A stretch of DNA of 62,877 nt from CAZOZP01 sp964584325 (lineage in GTDB: Bacteria > Bacteroidota > Ignavibacteria > Ignavibacteriales > Melioribacteraceae): the NCBI GenBank assembly GCA_964584325.1, contig CAZOZP010000010.1:1-62877 (forward strand), given 5' to 3'. A program made the translations under genes and the position numbers. Positions 55,677-62,877 of this stretch are shown here, piece after piece. Under the pieces are notes generated by a model that was given only the letters and a program-made list of their open reading frames with translations, made no database searches and had not been told where the DNA came from. The stretch's first letter is position 1; each line of letters begins with the position of its first letter.

Positions 55677-56273
55677 TTAACCTCCGGTTAAATTGCAATA
55701 TTTAAGGCTTCTGATTTCAGCTGAATTTAACTCTTTTACATCGCCCGGCTGCATATTTTCAAGACGTATTTCAATTATTCTTATACGTACCAGTCTCAAT
55801 ACCGGGAATCCGGCTGCAGCACATAATTTTCTCACTTCTCTGTTGCGGCCTTCTGTTAAAATCACCGACAGCCAGGTATCCGGAACTGTCTTCCTGAATC
55901 GCACGGGAGGAATCCGCTGAGGTAAATCCGGTGCAGGAATTATTTTGATTTTGGCCGGCAAAGTCATTTTCCCCTCAATAACAATTCCCTTTCTTATTCT
56001 CTCGAAATCCTTATCCAGGGGATTTCCCTCTACCTGAACCAAATACTCTTTTTCGTGCCCCGATTTCGGATTAAGCAATGCTGTCTTCAGCATATTATCA
56101 TCTGTCAAAAGCAACAATCCTTCAGAATCATAATCCAGCCTGCCGGCAGAATAAACATTTTCCGGAAATGAATAGTTAAGATCTGAAAGTGTAGGTCTCC
56201 CCTCACTGTCCGTAAACTGAGTAAGCATTCGGAACGGTTTATATATTTTATAGTATTTAAATTTTCTTTTCAT
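55677..56273 (-). CDS. RsuA/RluE-family rRNA pseudouridine synthase
   Basis: A 198-residue RNA-modifying enzyme. The catalytic aspartate is in 'AGRLDYDSEGLLLLTDD' near residue 45, and 'VILTEGRNREVRKLCAAAG' is a conserved late motif. It lacks the N-terminal S4 domain and opens with 'YKIYKPFRMLTQF', like E. coli RluE, which modifies 23S rRNA. The target site is inferred. 48 bp upstream of gapA. Confidence 0.9.
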   Translation of the reverse strand: MKRKFKYYKIYKPFRMLTQFTDSEGRPTLSDLNYSFPENVYSAGRLDYDSEGLLLLTDDNMLKTALLNPKSGHEKEYLVQVEGNPLDKDFERIRKGIVIEGKMTLPAKIKIIPAPDLPQRIPPVRFRKTVPDTWLSVILTEGRNREVRKLCAAAGFPVLRLVRIRIIEIRLENMQPGDVKELNSAEIRSLKYCNLTGG

Positions 56274-56345
56274 TACAAAAGGTCTGATGATAATAATTTT
56301 TCTTAAATTTCGTATATTGTTCTAACACTTAGCAGAAAGATAAAA

Positions 56346-58601
56346 ATGCCTTTGGGAAAAATACTGAAATTAAGTTTCATAATTGCATTAACTGTTACAG
56401 GATTGATCTATAATCAGGAAAAACAAAAGTCTGTTTTAATCCTGAATTCTTACCATGAGGGATTCAAATGGACAGACGATATAAATCAGTCTATCCGCAA
56501 CGGCTTCAGGCAATCCGGATTAAACTATAATCTCTATGTTGAATACATGGATACAAAACGTATATTCAAAAATGATTATCTTGACCTTCTTGAAAACCTC
56601 TACACAGAAAAGTATTCTACTAATAAACCGGACATTATTATTTGTTCAGACAACGATGCTCTTGATTTTCTAACATCCCGGAATGAGAGAATTTTTACCG
56701 GTATTCCTGTTGTTTTCTGCGGAATTAATAATTTTGAACCGGCTATGCTGAGAGGATTAACCAATATTACGGGTATTAGTGAAGATGCTGACATTATGAC
56801 GAACATAAAGCTTATTGAACAAATTCATCCTGATGTTAAAACAATTATCTTTATAGCTGACATAACCGTTACCGGACAAATTGTAATTAAGAGTTTCCGG
56901 AATATTATGGAGGCCAATTTCCCTCATCTAAAATACAGAGTAATTAGTTCAACATCATTTGGTGAACTTTTTAATAATTTAAAAAGTTTAGAAAAAACGG
57001 AAATCCCCTTGCTTTCAGTTTTCTTTACAGATACACTCGGCAATACGATGGAATTTGATGACCTTGCATACTATGTATCAAAAAATTCAGAAAGACCCGT
57101 TTATGCACTTTGGAATTTCCATTTAGGTTACGGTATTGCAGGGGGTTACCTTACAGACGGCACGTCAATGGGTAATGAAGCTGTTAAAATTGCCATTGAA
57201 ATTCTAAAAGGCAGAAACGCTCAAGATATACCGGTAGTATATAATCTTCCGCAAAAATATATGTTCGACTATAATGTTCTTCGTCAGAAGCAGCTTACTG
57301 AGATAGAATTGCCTCAAGGCAGCATTATCATAAATCACCCGGAGAGCTTCTTTGAAAAAAATAAGCAGTTTATTCAGATTACATTAGGAACCATTTTAAT
57401 ACTTTCAATTATCGTGATTATTCTTGGGTTAAGCATTATAAGAATAAACAAGGCAAAACGGGAGCTCAAAATAAGTGAACAGAAATACCGCAGTGTCTAT
57501 GAAAATTCTGAACTTGGGATTTTCAGAATCACGTTGGATGGAAAACTATTAATGGCGAATTATGCTTTCATAAAAATGCTTGGATATGAAAGTTTTGAGA
57601 GCATTATTAATCTTTTTAAAGATGCACAGGCTTTTATTCGTCCATTAGACAGAGCCGATATACTTAAACAAATTACAGAAAATAAAAAAATAGTAGGATT
57701 TGAAACTAAAATCAGGAAACCGGATAAAAATGAATGTTTTATCAGATTAAACGCAATCCTTATTGATGAACCCGGTTCAGAAAAGTTCATTGAAGGATTT
57801 ACCGAAGATATTACATCCAAATCATTAACGGAAATAGCATTAAGAAATGCAAGAGCAGAAGCTGAAAAGTCAGACGAATTAAAGTCGGAATTCCTGGCGC
57901 AGGTTTCTCATGAAATACGAACTCCAATTAACTCTATACTCAGTTTTCTCGGATTAATCAAGGAAGATCTTGAAGGAAAACTTAGCAGTGATTTATCGAA
58001 CTCCATAAATATAATTGATAACGCCGGGAAAAGAATTGTAAGAACAATAGATCTTATTTTGAATATGTCTCAGCTTCAGACAGGAACATTTCAGACCAAT
58101 TTCAAACTGTTCAATTTAAGTAAAGAAATTCTTGAGACCATCAGTCTGGAGTATTCCATTCTTGCACAAGTCCGGAATCTGAATTTTGAATATATTAATA
58201 ATTCTGATGAACCGCTTGTTTATGCAGACAGATATACAACATCTCAAATTTTTGATAATCTTTTGAATAATTCAATAAAGTTTACTAACGCCGGTTTTAT
58301 ACGAATCATTCTTGAAAGAACTGACAGCGGAACTCTAAGAGTAACAATTGCTGACAGCGGAATCGGAATATCGAATGAATATTTACCTCACTTGTTTACT
58401 CCATTCACTCAGGAAGAACAAGGTTACACAAGAAAGTATGACGGAAACGGATTGGGATTGGCTCTGGCTAAAAAGTATTGCGAATTAAACGATATAAATA
58501 TTACAGTTGAAAGTACAAAGGGAAAAGGAACTGTTTTTATGCTTGAATTTGCGGCATTTACTCAAAATATTGAACAAACTCCCAACAAAATCAACAATTG
58601 A
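56346..58601 (+). CDS. Sensor histidine kinase with ABC-type substrate-binding sensor and PAS domain
   Basis: A 751-residue membrane kinase. After an N-terminal signal/anchor comes a periplasmic domain (about 27-320) resembling ABC_sub_bind proteins ('SVLILNSYHEGFKWTDDI', 'IIICSDNDALDFL', 'VVFCGINNFE'). A membrane helix (about 342-365), a PAS domain (about 375-495), a HisKA domain with H522 in 'QVSHEIRTPINS' and an ATPase domain with 'NNSIKFTNAG', 'DSGIGIS' and 'GNGLGLALAKKY' follow. No receiver domain or adjacent regulator is present. The ligand is unknown. Divergent from the pseudouridine synthase by 72 bp. Confidence 0.92.
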   Translation: MPLGKILKLSFIIALTVTGLIYNQEKQKSVLILNSYHEGFKWTDDINQSIRNGFRQSGLNYNLYVEYMDTKRIFKNDYLDLLENLYTEKYSTNKPDIIICSDNDALDFLTSRNERIFTGIPVVFCGINNFEPAMLRGLTNITGISEDADIMTNIKLIEQIHPDVKTIIFIADITVTGQIVIKSFRNIMEANFPHLKYRVISSTSFGELFNNLKSLEKTEIPLLSVFFTDTLGNTMEFDDLAYYVSKNSERPVYALWNFHLGYGIAGGYLTDGTSMGNEAVKIAIEILKGRNAQDIPVVYNLPQKYMFDYNVLRQKQLTEIELPQGSIIINHPESFFEKNKQFIQITLGTILILSIIVIILGLSIIRINKAKRELKISEQKYRSVYENSELGIFRITLDGKLLMANYAFIKMLGYESFESIINLFKDAQAFIRPLDRADILKQITENKKIVGFETKIRKPDKNECFIRLNAILIDEPGSEKFIEGFTEDITSKSLTEIALRNARAEAEKSDELKSEFLAQVSHEIRTPINSILSFLGLIKEDLEGKLSSDLSNSINIIDNAGKRIVRTIDLILNMSQLQTGTFQTNFKLFNLSKEILETISLEYSILAQVRNLNFEYINNSDEPLVYADRYTTSQIFDNLLNNSIKFTNAGFIRIILERTDSGTLRVTIADSGIGISNEYLPHLFTPFTQEEQGYTRKYDGNGLGLALAKKYCELNDINITVESTKGKGTVFMLEFAAFTQNIEQTPNKINN

Positions 58602-58616
58602 AAAATACCATTTCTC

Positions 58617-59165
58617 CTATTCGTAGAATCGCACCGGTAAATTCTTTGCTTTTAGATTTCTTATCGTTATCCAGTCTTCCGTTGTTATCACTCCTTCCTC
58701 CAAATATTTTGAAGTGAAAACTTCTGAATTTTGATTTTGTTTTGCAATCAGTCGGGTCAATTTTCGGCGGAATTTACATCTTTTTTCAAATCTTTAAGAT
58801 TCGTGTATTGCTTGGTTGTAAAGCCACTCCAAGCTTTAGTAATCTCATCTGATCAATGTCAATTATAATTACCTTTCGACGACAATTATTTTTCCCGTTT
58901 TTTCTTTCATAGCAAGGGGGTAATGGAAGGAGGGCGTAGCCCGACTGGACTTACCATATTTTACAGCGATAAAGTTCTGTGAGGTTTCGTTAATTGCCCT
59001 GAATACCAAATTTTCTGCCCAATCTCCCTGCTCCTTATTGGTAATGAAGTTTGACGATGCTTGTGTTGGTGTTCTTGCAGGGTCACGTGGAAGTCCAAAG
59101 TCCACTAAAGCTACTGGAACTGTTTTAGTTAATTCTCTTATTTTTTCGTAATATGTCATAATCAT
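58617..59165 (-). pseudogene. Decayed restriction-endonuclease-like gene
   Basis: Only the first 98 codons (59165-58869) are open, with 'NKEQGDWAENLVFRAINE' and 'FIAVKYGKSS' looking like the start of a type II restriction endonuclease. Downstream, protein-like sequence continues in other frames. 58852-58757 reads as 'SDEITKAWSGFTTKQYTNL' and onward to a stop. A third frame ending at 58617 reads as 'SEVFTSKYLEEGVITTEDW' and ends in 'LPVRFYE'. At least two frameshifts, and probably an internal deletion, separate them. No methyltransferase gene is adjacent. The family match is by impression only; the frame breaks are seen directly. Confidence 0.5.
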
Positions 59166-59209
59166 TTTTTGTTCTACAAAGTTACATTTTTAATTCTGAT
59201 AGTCTTTCC

Positions 59210-59311
59210 GTGCGTTGGCAAAAATGGCTCTTTTGGTTTTTGGAGCGTTGACTCGTGTGTCAGCAAAAACCAAATGTGCCATTTGTGGGTCGGCTTTACA
59301 CACTGACGCAC
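59210..59311. repeat. Large imperfect palindrome in cassette spacer
   Basis: Three nested arms: GTGCGT/ACGCAC (59210-59215 with 59306-59311), ATGGC/GCCAT (59224-59228 with 59278-59282) and an exact 11-bp arm (59232-59242 with 59264-59274) around a 21-base loop. No coding frame is supported. It adjoins the attC-like site and may be a second recombination or mobile element relic. Confidence 0.5.
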
Positions 59312-59439
59312 AACGGTTTGCAATAAGAAACGTAGGGCAATTCAAAGCACCTACATATCAAGTTACCAAGCCGTTTATTAAATGTTATATCATTCAAATT
59401 CAGCACTTTCCGCCCTATGTTTTTTATTGCGTGTTAAGC
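59308..59439. repeat. attC-like imperfect palindrome
   Basis: Arms 59320-59338 and 59412-59430 are complementary at 17 of 19 positions, with a further AAAG/CTTT pair inside. The ends read GCACAAC and GTTAAGC. The latter fits the integron core GTTRRRY; the former misses the inverse core by one base. Total length of 132 fits the known attC range. The stop codon of the 59434 gene lies within the right core, as in integron cassettes. No integrase gene is visible, so the identity is tentative. Confidence 0.4.
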
Positions 59440-59958
59440 GTATTTTTTATCTATCATTTTTATTAATTCACTAATTTCATATTTAATTGATTTCATTTGG
59501 TTTCTATGAAATTCCTTACCTGAAATCCAAACCTTTTTAGATAGAGTTTTGTAATCTAAGTTCCATTCCATAGTTTTATTTAGAGGAATATGAAAACAAA
59601 ACAGTCTGTTTTCACAAATTATTTCCAATTCTATTGTTGCTTTTTCAGGTATTTCAATGTCAAGTTCACACGGTTCAATCTTTGATAGATAATATTCAAA
59701 AGGCATTTTACTATTATCAGAGCGCATTAAATCACCGGCTTTATCTTTAGTTAAGGTGCTATATTTAAAATATGGAACATATAACAAGTTAATTTTTAAT
59801 TCTTCAGGATTTTGTTTGACAACTATGTCAAGAAAGGTATCTTTTAAATCATAAAATTCTCTTTTATCTTCTTCAAACCAATCCCCTTCTTTTACTAAAT
59901 GATTTGCTTGTTCAAATAGAGTCAATAATTTGAACCAAACACTTAATACTTCAGCCAT
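59434..59958 (-). CDS. Hypothetical protein paired with the zinc-finger/macro protein
   Basis: A 174-residue cytosolic protein without a recognised family. It is helical at the N-terminus ('VWFKLLTLFEQANHLV'), with a beta-rich middle ('PEKATIELEIICENRLFCF') and a helical, basic C-terminus ('RNQMKSIKYEISELIKMI'). Its start is 3 bases from the stop of the zinc-finger/macro gene, so the two are translated from one message. The last codons and stop fall in the attC-like core. It could be the effector or partner of a two-gene defence or regulatory system; nothing in the sequence decides this. Confidence 0.7.
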   Translation of the reverse strand: MAEVLSVWFKLLTLFEQANHLVKEGDWFEEDKREFYDLKDTFLDIVVKQNPEELKINLLYVPYFKYSTLTKDKAGDLMRSDNSKMPFEYYLSKIEPCELDIEIPEKATIELEIICENRLFCFHIPLNKTMEWNLDYKTLSKKVWISGKEFHRNQMKSIKYEISELIKMIDKKYA

Positions 59959-59961
59959 TAT

Positions 59962-60816
59962 TTATTGTTTTATTAATTGATTGTACTTGTCATTATAAAT
60001 ATCAAAGGGTCTGTTTCCAAAACATATTATCCTTATGTTTTTTAAAGATGAATCATTTTTTAGGAAATTAATAATTTCATTTAATGCAATCTGAGACGCT
60101 TGTTCAATTGGAAATCCATAAACACCTGTACTTATGGATGGAAATGCAATAGATGTTATATTATTCTCAACTGCAAGTTTTAATGAATTTTTGTAGCAAT
60201 TTGCTAATTGTACATTTTCGTTGTTCTGACCTCCGCTCCATATTGGACCAACTGTATGAATAACATATTTCGCAGGTAAATTATACCCTTTTGTAATTTT
60301 TGCTTGTCCTGTTTCACAACCATTTAGAGTTCTACATTCATTTAATAACTCAGAGCCTGCTGCATTATGTATTGCTCCGTCAACACCCCCGCCACTTAAT
60401 AGACTTTTATTTGCAGCATTTACAATAGCATCTACATTTTGTTTAGTTATATCTCCTATAATAATTTCTATCTTGTTATTTGTGTTTTGCTCACCCTTTG
60501 GATGATTGCATTTATAACAAGTTTCTCTACTCGCAAAATTCAACTCATTACAGTTGGAACAAAACCAATCCCCTTGTTTTTGGGTAGTTCTATCTTGTGA
60601 AGGTCTTGGGGCATTGCATTTAAAGCACAATGTTCTTCTTGCGAAATTAATTTCATTACAATCAGGGCATTTCCAATCCCCTGATTTCATTTCTACTATA
60701 TTGTCAGTTTTAAATGTTCCACACTCGAAGCATTTTTCTCTTCTTGCAAAATTTACTTTATTGCAATTTGGACAAATCCAATCTCCAGGTTTCATATTAA
60801 CATTTTCCATTATCAT
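59962..60816 (-). CDS. Triple RanBP2-type zinc finger fused to macro domain
   Basis: A 284-residue protein. Three zinc fingers have identical C-x2-C-x10-C-x2-C spacing: C15/C18/C29/C32, C50/C53/C64/C67, C86/C89/C100/C103. Each begins GDW and continues C-N-x3-NFA[RS]R, the RanBP2 form that in eukaryotic ZRANB2 binds single-stranded RNA. Residues 115-284 are a MacroD-like macro domain with 'DAIVNAANKSLLSGGGVDGA', 'HTVGPIWSGG' and 'FPSISTGVYGFP', so ADP-ribose binding and probably removal from targets are expected. Start choice among Met 1, 3 and 8 is open. Operon with the 59434 gene. Confidence 0.9.
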   Translation of the reverse strand: MIMENVNMKPGDWICPNCNKVNFARREKCFECGTFKTDNIVEMKSGDWKCPDCNEINFARRTLCFKCNAPRPSQDRTTQKQGDWFCSNCNELNFASRETCYKCNHPKGEQNTNNKIEIIIGDITKQNVDAIVNAANKSLLSGGGVDGAIHNAAGSELLNECRTLNGCETGQAKITKGYNLPAKYVIHTVGPIWSGGQNNENVQLANCYKNSLKLAVENNITSIAFPSISTGVYGFPIEQASQIALNEIINFLKNDSSLKNIRIICFGNRPFDIYNDKYNQLIKQ

Positions 60817-60995
60817 TTTTATATTTTAATCCTGACTAACGTCAAGCTTGTTTAATTGATATTCAACAATTTAACTAATCCGTATATTTCCCATTTTATT
60901 TGCCTCTGATACGACTTTTTGACGTTATCTGAAAAAGTCAACCAAAAGGATTTTTAGTAGGGGGAATTACGCTTAACGGTTTGCGGCTGTGGTTA
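60817..60995. other. Cassette spacer with hairpin and repeated 10-mer
   Basis: Non-coding. It contains a perfect 8-bp hairpin (60913-60920 with 60932-60939) and the 10-mer AACGGTTTGC (60975-60984), also found at 59312-59321. TACGCTTAAC (60968-60977) is the exact inverse of GTTAAGCGTA at 59433-59442, so the two-gene unit is bracketed by a 10-bp inverted repeat. Confidence 0.5.
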
Positions 60996-62738
60996 TCATT
61001 GTTTTATTAAGTTTTTCTGTTTTAAAAAGTCAATAAATTCATTCACTATTCTTTCGCTTCTATCAATAATGTCTTGCTCAGTGAAGTCGGTTTTAGTGTC
61101 TGCCAAATTGATTAGTTCAGTAATAATTGAGCCTGTTTTATGCTGTCCTTTGTCATTGGTAAAACCTTTGTAATATTTGATTTTATCACTAAATCTATAG
61201 TCCGCAGCTCTAATATTTATTTTGTCTTCAAGTAAGGATTTGTTGCCCAGTGCCTCTAAGAATTTTGTGTTACTTAGTGACTTGTCGTTTTCCTGTCGTT
61301 TTTTCGCAAAAATATGTTCAATGTCAAAAATTGTATTGAGTGTTGGGATTTCTTGATTATCGTCTTTAAACGCCCACCAAGTTAACATTGACCTGGTAAT
61401 CGGTCTGCCATTTTTAAATTCAAAATTATTTATAGCTGTCCTTAATGAGTGTTCATCAAATTTATGTTCATCAAAGTTGACTATTTTGTCAGTAACGATA
61501 TTTATCATTTCGGCATAAACTGGCGTTCTTAAAGCATTAACACCGGGATTAGTAAATGCAAATGCCCAAACAAACGCGATTGTTTTATTTAAAAACTCGT
61601 CTAATTTGTTTTCCTCTAGTTGTCCGCTATCATTCTTGTTTTGCAGAAAATAGACTGACAAAAAATATGTCCACATACCATTTGGTGCGGAATTGAGGAT
61701 AAAAAGTTTTCTTAGGATATTGGGTGAAAATCTTTCAGGATTTTGGTTATACACATCATGCCAAAAATCAACAAGGATTTTAAGATTTGATAATGTCTCA
61801 TCTTGCTTTAGAATTGAGTATTTACCTTTTTCGTAAAATTTACGTAAGGCTTCCGTTGTGCTTGATTTTATTCCTTGTTTCGCACGAACAAAATACATAT
61901 ACCTTGTAAAAAGTTCATCCATTGGTGTTCCGTTCAATGGTTTGAAAATCCTACCCGTAATTTCTTCAAGGTCTTTCCATTGTTCAATGAATTTGTCTTT
62001 TTGGTTCTTTGTTGAATAATGCTTATAAAATTGTGCTTTGAATATGTCTGCATCAGACAGTGGCAAGCCTCTATCATTTAAAGTTGAGAAAATTCTCAAA
62101 GCGGTGTCTTGCGATTCTGCCTCAATTGGCAATAGAATACAATTACCTAAAATTCTTGCGGGCAAGTATGCAAAATATGACGGGTATTCACTTAAAAAGT
62201 TATCTATCTTTTCTTGAAAAAAGCGATAGTTTTTAGCGTAGTTACTCTTTTGGTCTTTGTTTACAATACCAGTTTTAAGTATTTCTAAAAACTCTTCTTT
62301 GTCATTATCGGTTGCTACTTCTGAATCAATTTTTAGTATGTTCAGATTGGGTTGTCCAAACTCATTTGTTTTCCACAAACATTGTGCAATTCTTTCACGT
62401 GTGCTTTTAGAATTCTCGTCTTGCATATTTCCAAACTTTGCATAAAAAGCTCGTAATAGCAGCATCAGAGTTGTTAAGCGTTGCTGTCCGTCAATTACTT
62501 CCTTTTTATTTCTGTCATTTTCAAAAGTTACAATTGAACCTAAAAAGTATTCTTCATTGCTGTCAAATTTGTCGCTGTTGTTGTCTGGAAAAGCGAAAGT
62601 GAAAATGTCGTCCCAAAGAGTTTGGCATTGACCTTCTTCCCAAGCGTAAGGTCTTTGATAGTCGGGGATAAGAAAGTCAGATTTTTTATCCGAAAAAAGT
62701 AACATTATTGTTTTCTGGTCAACATTAAGTTTTGACAT
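60996..62738 (-). CDS. GmrSD-like DUF262/DUF1524 protein
   Basis: A 580-residue protein. The N-terminal DUF262 (ParB/Srx-like) domain has 'IPDYQRPYAWEEGQ' and 'VIDGQQRLTTLMLLL' with D83-G-Q-Q-R87. The C-terminal DUF1524 HNH-like nuclease region has 'FDIEHIFAKKRQEND' with D472, E474 and H475. This architecture is that of GmrSD-type modification-dependent restriction enzymes and related defence proteins. No methylase is adjacent. It lies upstream of the zinc-finger/macro unit in the same orientation, in a cassette-like island. The nucleotide and DNA specificity cannot be inferred. Confidence 0.87.
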   Translation of the reverse strand: MSKLNVDQKTIMLLFSDKKSDFLIPDYQRPYAWEEGQCQTLWDDIFTFAFPDNNSDKFDSNEEYFLGSIVTFENDRNKKEVIDGQQRLTTLMLLLRAFYAKFGNMQDENSKSTRERIAQCLWKTNEFGQPNLNILKIDSEVATDNDKEEFLEILKTGIVNKDQKSNYAKNYRFFQEKIDNFLSEYPSYFAYLPARILGNCILLPIEAESQDTALRIFSTLNDRGLPLSDADIFKAQFYKHYSTKNQKDKFIEQWKDLEEITGRIFKPLNGTPMDELFTRYMYFVRAKQGIKSSTTEALRKFYEKGKYSILKQDETLSNLKILVDFWHDVYNQNPERFSPNILRKLFILNSAPNGMWTYFLSVYFLQNKNDSGQLEENKLDEFLNKTIAFVWAFAFTNPGVNALRTPVYAEMINIVTDKIVNFDEHKFDEHSLRTAINNFEFKNGRPITRSMLTWWAFKDDNQEIPTLNTIFDIEHIFAKKRQENDKSLSNTKFLEALGNKSLLEDKINIRAADYRFSDKIKYYKGFTNDKGQHKTGSIITELINLADTKTDFTEQDIIDRSERIVNEFIDFLKQKNLIKQ

Positions 62739-62810
62739 AATGATATTTATTTTTTGTTATTCGTTTTTTATTAGTGTTGCGGTCTTCCTACCATTGCCGC
62801 TAACTATGTT

Positions 62811-62835
62811 ATATGTCTCACCCAGTGAGATATAT
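62811..62835. repeat. 11-bp hairpin at the window edge
   Basis: ATATGTCTCAC (62811-62821) pairs with GTGAGATATAT (62825-62835), with one G-T pair and a 3-base loop. A related ATATGTCT occurs again at 62843-62850. The hairpin lies upstream of the DUF262 gene. It could be an operator, a recombination site, or the boundary of the accessory block. Confidence 0.4.
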
Positions 62836-62877
62836 TCCGCCAAATATGTGGATATATGTCTGATAAATCTCAAAATT

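Noticed and set aside
59215..59466. Plus-strand 83-codon open frame in the cassette spacer
   Set aside because: It runs through two palindromes and has no protein-like character.

Overview
The window looks like an AT-rich chromosome from the Bacteroidota/Ignavibacteriota side of the tree. The evidence is Bacteroidota-style gene content: a SusC-like TonB-dependent receptor with a carboxypeptidase-regulatory N-domain, DUF4783- and DUF4834-like small proteins, lipoproteins with LTAC/FSAC lipoboxes, a folB-folK-deoxynucleoside kinase string and an NtrY-like giant kinase. The lineage is inferred from gene content only; no rRNA is present. One tRNA (Pro, CGG) is present. I saw no CRISPR array, insertion sequence, transposase or integrase.

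Layout. 1-3.4 kb: secreted oligoendopeptidase F divergent from a POT-type peptide transporter. 3.4-11.6 kb: split-barrel flavoprotein, an AddA-like helicase-nuclease with an iron-sulphur cysteine pattern, a 1241-residue NtrY-like kinase and a small secreted protein. 11.7-15.6 kb: FN3 lipoprotein, then pyrR-pyrB-pyrC behind a leader with a PyrR-site-like motif and a hairpin touching the pyrR start codon. 15.6-29.4 kb: secreted protein, tRNA-Pro, yajQ, tonB and long minus-strand housekeeping strings (vanZ-like, nnr, nhaD, asnS, ppx/gppA, GT9, dNK, folK, folB, EamA, pgeF). 29.5-34.6 kb: a thiamine unit in which a TPP riboswitch precedes a TonB receptor, thiamine pyrophosphokinase and an SSS symporter. 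34.6-39.4 kb: LysM-rich lytic transglycosylase lipoprotein, metallo-beta-lactamase hydrolase, aroC.

39.5-44.4 kb is an unusual signalling locus. A CheW and a REC-HDOD protein are divergent from a REC / nitrate-type substrate-binding domain / CheW fusion and a second HDOD protein, with no CheA or chemoreceptor nearby. 44.4-45.1 kb is a small kinase-fold protein. 45.2-51.9 kb is the arginine operon argC-J-D-R-G-H, lacking argB and argF, behind a structured leader with a possible mini-ORF. 51.9-56.3 kb holds a lipoprotein, a rhomboid protease, pgk, gapA and a pseudouridine synthase. 56.3-58.6 kb is a sensor kinase with an extracellular ABC-type binding domain.

58.6-62.9 kb reads as an accessory, cassette-like island. 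It contains a decayed restriction-endonuclease-like gene, a two-gene unit whose first protein has three RanBP2-type zinc fingers fused to a macro domain, and a GmrSD-like DUF262/DUF1524 protein. The spacers hold large palindromes, one resembling an integron attC site in size, core boxes and its position against a stop codon. The zinc-finger/macro unit and the REC-SBP-CheW locus are the best candidates for undescribed biology here.
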